Shown: positions 61,101 through 64,000 of the stretch, piece after piece
Layout: every line of letters begins with the position of its first letter
Position numbering within the stretch: the first letter of the stretch is position 1
Assembly: GCA_014706295.1 (NCBI GenBank)
Contig: JACSVZ010000016.1
Coordinates: 1,202,168-1,266,167 of the forward strand
Length of the DNA stretch: 64,000 bases
Direction: 5' to 3'
DNA from: Lycocorax pyrrhopterus obiensis
Taxonomy: Eukaryota > Chordata > Aves > Passeriformes > Paradisaeidae
Position numbers and translations under genes: made by a program
The notes under the pieces: generated by a model
Databases searched by the model: none
Seen by the model: only the letters and a program-made list of their open reading frames with translations
Told to the model about the DNA's origin: nothing

Positions 61101-63122
61101 ACAGTACCGGTCCTTTTCTGCCCTCATACCCTTGCCTTGTGTCAGTACTGTCCCCTCAAGGGCTGTCTAAGCAGTACCATATTTGCAGGTTGTTCAGACC
61201 TGGGAGAGGATGGAAACCCAAGCACCAAACATTTTGCTGGGGCATGGGCTCTGAAGGTTGCACTGATTCCAGGCAGGGAGATTGGGCCAGCTCCCTCCAG
61301 CCTGCCAGTCCTACCTTCAGCAGTCCTGGAGACTCCCAGGGAGGGTTTGCCCAGAGAGAGAAATAGATGAAGGCAGTCACACTGCATCCTTTCTGTATCC
61401 CTCTGCACTGCTGTGCTTAAGATCTCCCGGGTGCTTTGGATTGCCTGGGTTTGTGGGGTGAAGGAGTCATGGGGGCACAGTGAAGGGCTGAGCTTGTGCA
61501 GTAAAGCCGTGGGGTCAAACACTGCAGAGCTTCTCATGGGGTGGGCAGGTTTTCCTTTGGAAACCTCACCAAAGGCATCATCTGTGACAGCTCTTCCTAA
61601 AGAGCTCGTAGAATGGTCAGGCTCTTCCTTGCTTCCCTTTGCCCCAGTCTCTTGCTGGCATTGGCTGCATTCAGTGGCTACTATATCTGTCTGGATGCCA
61701 AGCTACTGCTAAGGAGCTTCTTCAGTTCAGGTTTTTTTCCAAATGTACATTTCTGAAAATTTTCTTTCTTTACTGCTGTAACAGTTGTTTTTGTTCAGTA
61801 AAGCAATATTTTCTCGTTTTTACGTTCAGCAAGGGCTTTTGGGAAGGGTTACCAGGTGCACAGTATTGTTTTGCAGCAGGTGCTTTTCATTTATTTGGAA
61901 GTGTGGATGCATTTGGAAGGGTTAGAAGCAAAAAGTTAATGTTGTGGGGTGTGTAAACTTTTATGTTATGAAGCCTTTTCGCTCAAGCTTGACAGAAGGC
62001 AAACCCACAGGCATCTAAAAGATTTTTGTTTCCTTCTATTGCAATAAAGAAATTGCTTTTTCATGTCTGGACAGGTGTCAGTTATGGTGAACGGTTACAG
62101 GAAACTTGCTTTTAAACCTCTGGTTTGGTTCAGTTCAAGCCAGTTAAACACTGTTTCCATTGGACTGAGAAATTCCCAAGGGTTGGTTGTTTCCTCTTTC
62201 CTGCTGGCTCACAGTTGGCACTGGGAATGTCTCGTTGGCAGGGGGTAAAGGCAGTTGTCAGAAAACTTGATGAATAACTTCCTCTCCTTAGGACTGAGAT
62301 GGGTTCTTGGTGTGGGGAGTTTTGTATTCTTCAAGGCCTGGTGTGTAGCAAAATCATCTGCTTTCAAAAGTTTCTTTTTACCAGCTACCCTTCTATTTTT
62401 CCTACATCTCTCTTCATGCAATGGTGTTTGTTATCCTACACTGCATCTAGGCAAAGGTGCAGTTACAGTCTGGATGGGCTTGGTGATGCTTTGTAATTAT
62501 ATTGCCTATGAGATCAAAAGTAATTAATTTGGTTATGTTTCCCTCCCCAAAGGAGCTGCTGGTGCTGAGCCCAGGTAAAGCAGCTGACTTGGCAGCCATT
62601 CACTTCAGCGAGCAGATCGAGAGCATCATCTCAAACCTGCAGGTGAGGTGTCAAACTCCATTAGTTTGGGGCTTCTGTACAGTGGGAATGTCATTCCTGT
62701 AGGAAATGATTGCTAAGAGTCATGGTGAGTTGTTGCTGTGTCAGAAACAGAAGAAAAATAGGTGATAGTTGCTCACTGATAGGAATTGCTACATCTCAAT
62801 TATTTGGCCTGTGTAGAGTTCTGGCCGTAGAAATGTATCATCTCAGAGCTGCTGGTTGCAGCTTTTACTTGGAGTTCAGTATGGCTTGGAGTCCCAGAGC
62901 AGAGTTGTTGGCAGCAAGCACATCCTCAGAATATTTGTGCAAGACGTGCCTAAAGCAGCTCCTTCAGCAGGCACCAGCTGGGAACTGTGTTTTCTTCAGT
63001 GGATACAGTTCAGGGATCGCTGCTTTACAGCACATTATTTAAAATAACAATACTCTGTCTCCTCCTGTTGCACAGGACCAGTTCTTGCTCTTCCAGTTCC
63101 TGAGGAGTCTCCTTGATCCAAG
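21968..63122 (+). CDS. VPS8: VPS8, CORVET subunit, N-terminal two thirds (34 exons)
   Basis: VPS8 is the CORVET-specific subunit that binds Rab5 and tethers early endosomes before fusion (family knowledge). Thirty-four exons join without a phase break to give about 994 codons; the vertebrate protein is about 1,430 residues, so the C-terminal part with its RING finger is outside. Visible parts: an Ala/Pro/Glu-rich start (residues 1-18), an acidic and Ser-rich segment (about 60-100), a beta-propeller region (about 130-500; WDLASGKLL, AFCRGDVVHF and IDRQTQEELE are recognisable), then an alpha-solenoid with CLEPYILSDKLMG, HFDTREFLNVLAL and FEDFKNDKQAVEYQQ. No inactivating change was seen. The ATG at 21968 has a strong Kozak context (GGCCATGG). 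NME9 lies directly upstream on the same strand. Confidence 0.96.
22170..22490 (+). repeat. Minisatellite, about 33-34 bp unit, in VPS8 intron 1
   Basis: About eight to nine tandem copies of a unit built from GTGAGGGAGGGTCGGTGGGT followed by CCCTCAGACACCC. Inner copies are near identical; two carry a variant GGTTGGCAGATCTCCT block and are 34 bp. Outer copies are more diverged. Each copy contains GTGAGG, which resembles a 5' splice site. Confidence 0.93.
22928..22996 (+). CDS. VPS8: VPS8 exon 2
   Basis: 23 codons, phase 0-0: IDDKEFDIPQVDTPPTLES and ILNE. Essentially identical to mammalian VPS8. Acceptor TACAG, donor GTGAGT. Confidence 0.96.
22997..26257 (+). other. VPS8 introns 2 and 3 (around exon 24702-24832)
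   Basis: Short open frames only, for example near 23966-24274, with no recognisable product. No repeat identified. Confidence 0.5.
24702..24832 (+). CDS. VPS8: VPS8 exon 3, acidic and Ser-rich segment
   Basis: 43 codons plus two bases: TDDEEESFILEDPFLLNID, then SYDTSSVASSDSGDR. Acceptor CTCCAG, donor GTACTG. Probably disordered and phosphorylatable (inference). Confidence 0.95.
26258..26351 (+). CDS. VPS8: VPS8 exon 4
   Basis: Completes the Arg codon, then KKKLPDSLSLHGSVIRLSL and LKGISAQIVSAA. Donor GTAAGT at 26352. Confidence 0.95.
26903..26935 (+). CDS. VPS8: VPS8 exon 5 (33-base microexon)
   Basis: Eleven codons, phase 0-0, DKVDAGLPTAI, between CCCCAG and GTAAGT. Too short to stand out as an open frame; called from protein colinearity. 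Confidence 0.93.
28283..28337 (+). CDS. VPS8: VPS8 exon 6, first propeller strands
   Basis: 18 codons plus one base: AASNLIAVGTSHGLALIF. The GTSHG turn is typical of a WD-like blade. Acceptor TTTCAG, donor GTAAGT. Confidence 0.94.
28338..34185 (+). other. VPS8 intron 6 (largest, 5.8 kb)
   Basis: AT-rich, with the diverged CR1 piece at 29281-29445. No conserved open frame or RNA gene recognised in the remainder. Confidence 0.55.
29281..29445 (+). mobile_element. CR1 LINE 3' fragment (diverged)
   Basis: Recognisable CR1 segments: CTGAGGGTGTTGAAGCATTA, AGGTTGTGCAGTCTC, CTTGGGGATATTCAAAACTC and GACCTTGCTTGGAGCAG. An older copy in VPS8 intron 6. Confidence 0.8.
34186..34310 (+). CDS. VPS8: VPS8 exon 7, propeller
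   Basis: Completes Asp, then 41 codons including QNQALRLCLGSTAVGAQYG and SINNDCSRLLCGFAKGQ. It follows the longest intron in the window (5.8 kb). Confidence 0.96.
35815..35901 (+). CDS. VPS8: VPS8 exon 8, propeller
   Basis: 29 codons, phase 0-0: ITMWDLASGKLLRSITDAH and PPGTAILHIK. Contains a clear WD dipeptide at the end of a blade. Confidence 0.97.
36908..36975 (+). CDS. VPS8: VPS8 exon 9, propeller
   Basis: 22 codons plus two bases: FTDDPTLAICNDSGGSVFEL. Acceptor CTCAG, donor GTAAGA. Confidence 0.96.
37546..37699 (+). CDS. VPS8: VPS8 exon 10, propeller
   Basis: 51 codons after a split Lys: RVMGVRTCESRCLFSGSKGE, then VCCIEPLHAKVDLRDHPI and LLAMASLTK. Donor GTAACT. Confidence 0.97.
37802..37861 (+). 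CDS. VPS8: VPS8 exon 11, propeller
   Basis: 20 codons, phase 0-0: ILVIGLKPSLKVWMTFPYGR. The intron before it is only 102 bases. Confidence 0.96.
38675..38782 (+). CDS. VPS8: VPS8 exon 12, propeller
   Basis: 36 codons, phase 0-0: MDPSSVPLLAWHFVAVQNSV and AFCRGDVVHFLL. Acceptor GACAG, donor GTGAGC. Confidence 0.97.
39572..39652 (+). CDS. VPS8: VPS8 exon 13, propeller
   Basis: 27 codons, phase 0-0: VKRDDTGAIHVTKQRQLHLH and YDLINFT. Donor GTAAGT. Confidence 0.96.
40168..40338 (+). CDS. VPS8: VPS8 exon 14, propeller
   Basis: 57 codons, phase 0-0: WINSRTAVLLDSVEKLHVID, then EELETVEISEVQLVYNSSHF and LATGGNVSEAL. Donor GTAGGC. Confidence 0.97.
41012..41086 (+). CDS. VPS8: VPS8 exon 15
   Basis: 25 codons, phase 0-0: ALVGEKACYQSISSCGGQIF and YLGTK. 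Followed by donor GTAGTG and a G-run in the intron. Confidence 0.95.
41553..41588 (+). CDS. VPS8: VPS8 exon 16 (36-base microexon)
   Basis: Twelve codons, phase 0-0, SVHVMTLRSWRE, after a long pyrimidine tract and TAG; donor GTATGT. Called from colinearity with the mammalian protein. Confidence 0.92.
41589..43758 (+). other. VPS8 intron 16
   Basis: 2.2 kb with nothing recognised. Open frames such as 42346-42645 show no domain and no supported splice partners. Confidence 0.5.
43759..43849 (+). CDS. VPS8: VPS8 exon 17, start of alpha-solenoid
   Basis: 30 codons plus one base: RVDHLLKQERLTDALALAWS and FYEGKAKAVV. The helical-hairpin pattern resembles that of clathrin-repeat tethering subunits. 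Confidence 0.95.
44932..44978 (+). CDS. VPS8: VPS8 exon 18
   Basis: 47 bases: completes Gly, then LTGDTSKRKAVIADR. Acceptor TTCTAG, donor GTGAGT. Confidence 0.93.
45855..45944 (+). CDS. VPS8: VPS8 exon 19
   Basis: 30 codons, phase 0-0: MVEILLHYTDRTLKKCPDQG and KIQVMEQHFQ. Confidence 0.95.
46339..46385 (+). CDS. VPS8: VPS8 exon 20
   Basis: 47 bases: DVVPVIVDYCLLLQR plus two bases of a Met codon. Acceptor CCCCAG, donor GTAAGT. Confidence 0.94.
46870..47092 (+). CDS. VPS8: VPS8 exon 21 (longest)
   Basis: 74 codons: DLLFNQIYDKMSENSVAKG, then CLEPYILSDKLMGITAQVMK and HMDITSLDIQQ. Core of the conserved VPS8 helical domain. Confidence 0.97.
47843..47932 (+). CDS. VPS8: VPS8 exon 22
   Basis: 30 codons, phase 0-0: VVLLCWENRLYDAMIYVYNS and GMNDFISPME. 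Confidence 0.96.
49075..49126 (+). CDS. VPS8: VPS8 exon 23
   Basis: 52 bases: KLFKVIAPPLNAGKSLT plus one base. Acceptor TTACAG, donor GTACAG. Confidence 0.94.
49386..49428 (+). CDS. VPS8: VPS8 exon 24
   Basis: 43 bases: completes Asp, then EQVVMGNKLLVYI plus two bases of Ser. Donor GTAAGG. Confidence 0.93.
50187..50259 (+). CDS. VPS8: VPS8 exon 25
   Basis: Completes Ser, then CCLAGRAYPLGDIPEDLVPL and VKNQ. Donor GTGAGA. Confidence 0.96.
50260..52135 (+). other. VPS8 intron 25
   Basis: The middle (about 50,980-51,600) is GC-richer than its flanks and gives open frames on both strands, none with a recognisable product. Confidence 0.5.
52136..52255 (+). CDS. VPS8: VPS8 exon 26
   Basis: 40 codons, phase 0-0: VFEFLIRLHSAEGSVDEEVY and LLHFDTREFLNVLAL. 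Confidence 0.97.
52797..52868 (+). CDS. VPS8: VPS8 exon 27
   Basis: 24 codons, phase 0-0: TFEDFKNDKQAVEYQQRIVD and ILLK. Donor GTGAGT. Confidence 0.96.
52869..55374 (+). other. VPS8 intron 27
   Basis: 2.5 kb, no repeat or gene recognised. Confidence 0.5.
55375..55494 (+). CDS. VPS8: VPS8 exon 28, ends at a GC donor
   Basis: 40 codons, phase 0-0: VMVENSDFTPSQVGCLFTFL, then LAKPNNTLFVNRTLFDQ. The exon end CAG is followed by GCAAGT, a GC-type 5' splice site. No nearby GT keeps the colinear frame into exon 29. Confidence 0.95.
55711..55838 (+). mobile_element. CR1 LINE 3' fragment
   Basis: Shows the typical CR1 3' text: GTGTTCAAGGCCAGGTTGGA, then GGTGTCCCTGCCCATGG, then TTTAAGGTCCTTTCCAACCC. 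The copy is sense to VPS8 and 5'-truncated. It may extend a little upstream. Confidence 0.88.
56576..56632 (+). CDS. VPS8: VPS8 exon 29
   Basis: 19 codons, phase 0-0: VLEFLCSPDDDSRHSERQQ. Acceptor CACAG, donor GTAAGA. Confidence 0.96.
57000..57082 (+). CDS. VPS8: VPS8 exon 30
   Basis: 27 codons plus two bases: VLLELLQAGGIVQFEESRLI and QMAEKAE. Acceptor CTGTAG, donor GTGAGT. Confidence 0.96.
58394..58478 (+). CDS. VPS8: VPS8 exon 31
   Basis: Completes Phe, then YQICEFMYERQLRYDKIIGC and YLRDPLRK. Donor GTGAGT. Confidence 0.96.
59476..59574 (+). CDS. VPS8: VPS8 exon 32
   Basis: 33 codons, phase 0-0: EEVFNYIHNILSMPGYSAEE and WQKALDHIE. Confidence 0.97.
59575..62552 (+). other. VPS8 intron 32
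   Basis: 3.0 kb, no repeat family or RNA gene recognised. Open frames are short and domain-free. Confidence 0.5.
62553..62642 (+). CDS. VPS8: VPS8 exon 33
   Basis: 30 codons, phase 0-0: ELLVLSPGKAADLAAIHFSE and IESIISNLQ. More diverged from the mammalian sequence than its neighbours. Confidence 0.95.
63076..63122 (+). CDS. VPS8: VPS8 exon 34 (last in window)
   Basis: 47 bases: DQFLLFQFLRSLLDP plus two bases of the next codon. Donor GTATGT at 63123. The gene continues past the window. Confidence 0.95.
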
Positions 63123-64000
63123 GTATGTAGAAAATTGGCCTTTTTACAAACTGCAGCTTGAAAACATGGATTAAAATCAATTCCTTTGAAACAGTGCATC
63201 AATAGCCAGCCTATGGCCAAGATCAGGCTTAGGAAAGGTGACCTGTGCCTCAGGGTGCCCAAGTTGAGAAGGACAGCCCAAAAGAAGCATTGTGGGGAGT
63301 GTCCTGCAGGGTAGTCCCTGCCAGCTCCCTGCCTGGGACGTGCTGTGGGCTCCAGTGCATGGAATGTGCTGCCTCTGGCATGTGGGTGGGAGCTTGGGCA
63401 CTGCTGCTCCAGCTGCTCCAGAGGGCTGTGGAATGGTTACCCTGGGGCTGGAGCACCCATTTCTCTTCTCAGCAATGGCAGCTTCTCTTCTCAACCCACT
63501 GCTTTGGTTACTTGACCAAGGTGCCCAAGTTTAACATAAACAGAAGAGCATTTTGGTCAACTGACATTTTTTGTTTCTGTCTTGTTTCTGAACTGCTGCC
63601 ATATTTCACTGCAAGCTCCTCTTTTTAACTACTTGCTTGCTCCATCTGCTCCTGTTCTTTCAGTGCTTCAGCACTGAGTGTTCTCTTTCTGTTGAATCAG
63701 CATCAAATGCTACAAGACATTTATATATGCACAGCTCCAGTCGCTTTCAAGCAATTGTTAATGCAACTGAGGGAGAGATCTTGGTTTGTCAATTAGATAC
63801 AAATTAATTGTGCTTAATGAAGAGGAGGAGTAGGAAAAGGCAATATTATCTAAATCCAAGCGTCAATGTTTCAGTTTTTGTTGAAGCGGAATCAAAAGCA
63901 TGCTTTGGAAGCCAGAACCTGGAATTAATCAATCACCTCTTGAATTTTTTTAGCATGTAAATTAAGGGAAAAAACCAACCAACAACCAAACCAAAGCCAA
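63123..64000 (+). other. VPS8 intron 34 (runs off the window)
   Basis: Partial intron. The last 40 bases are an A/C-rich run of CCAAC and CCAAA words, the complement in style of the G/T-rich tract at 2311-2545. No exon recognised. Confidence 0.6.

Noticed and set aside
1..64000. tRNA, rRNA, microRNA hairpin or endogenous viral genes
   Set aside because: None recognised by eye on either strand; a dedicated covariance-model or repeat-library search could still find short or decayed ones.

Overview
The window is vertebrate nuclear DNA, almost certainly from a bird. Short exons with GT/GC-AG boundaries are spread over large AT-leaning introns. The interspersed repeats carry the conserved 3' end of CR1 LINEs, the dominant avian retroposon. 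Protein similarity was judged by eye against remembered vertebrate orthologues; no search was run. The species cannot be named.

Three protein-coding genes lie head to tail on the + strand. (1) Positions 1-about 13,600 hold the 3' half of ARMC8: nine coding exons (245-11129), about 267 codons of the armadillo-repeat C-terminal region, then a long 3' UTR with canonical poly(A) signals at 12950 and 13575. (2) Positions about 14,700-21,800 hold an NME9 (TXNDC6)-like gene. It has a GC-rich promoter candidate, an ATG at 15243 and six coding exons for a thioredoxin domain with a WCGPC active site. The nucleoside-diphosphate-kinase-like domain that follows thioredoxin in mammalian NME9 was not found. 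(3) Positions 21968-end hold VPS8, the CORVET-specific subunit: 34 consecutive coding exons, about 994 codons, ending inside an intron. The last third, including the C-terminal RING region, lies beyond the window.

Reading phase is continuous through every junction of the ARMC8 and VPS8 chains, which is the strongest evidence for these models. One VPS8 intron (after 55494) uses a GC-AG pair. VPS8 intron 1 carries a minisatellite of about 33 bp per unit.

Functionally, ARMC8 is a scaffold of the CTLH/GID ubiquitin ligase, NME9 is a thioredoxin-fold protein linked to ciliary and microtubule structures, and VPS8 tethers early endosomes. Nothing in the sequence suggests they form one pathway. The main points of interest are the thioredoxin-only NME9, its tight junction with the VPS8 promoter, and the gene order, which differs from human as I recall it. 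I saw no wholly new gene system.
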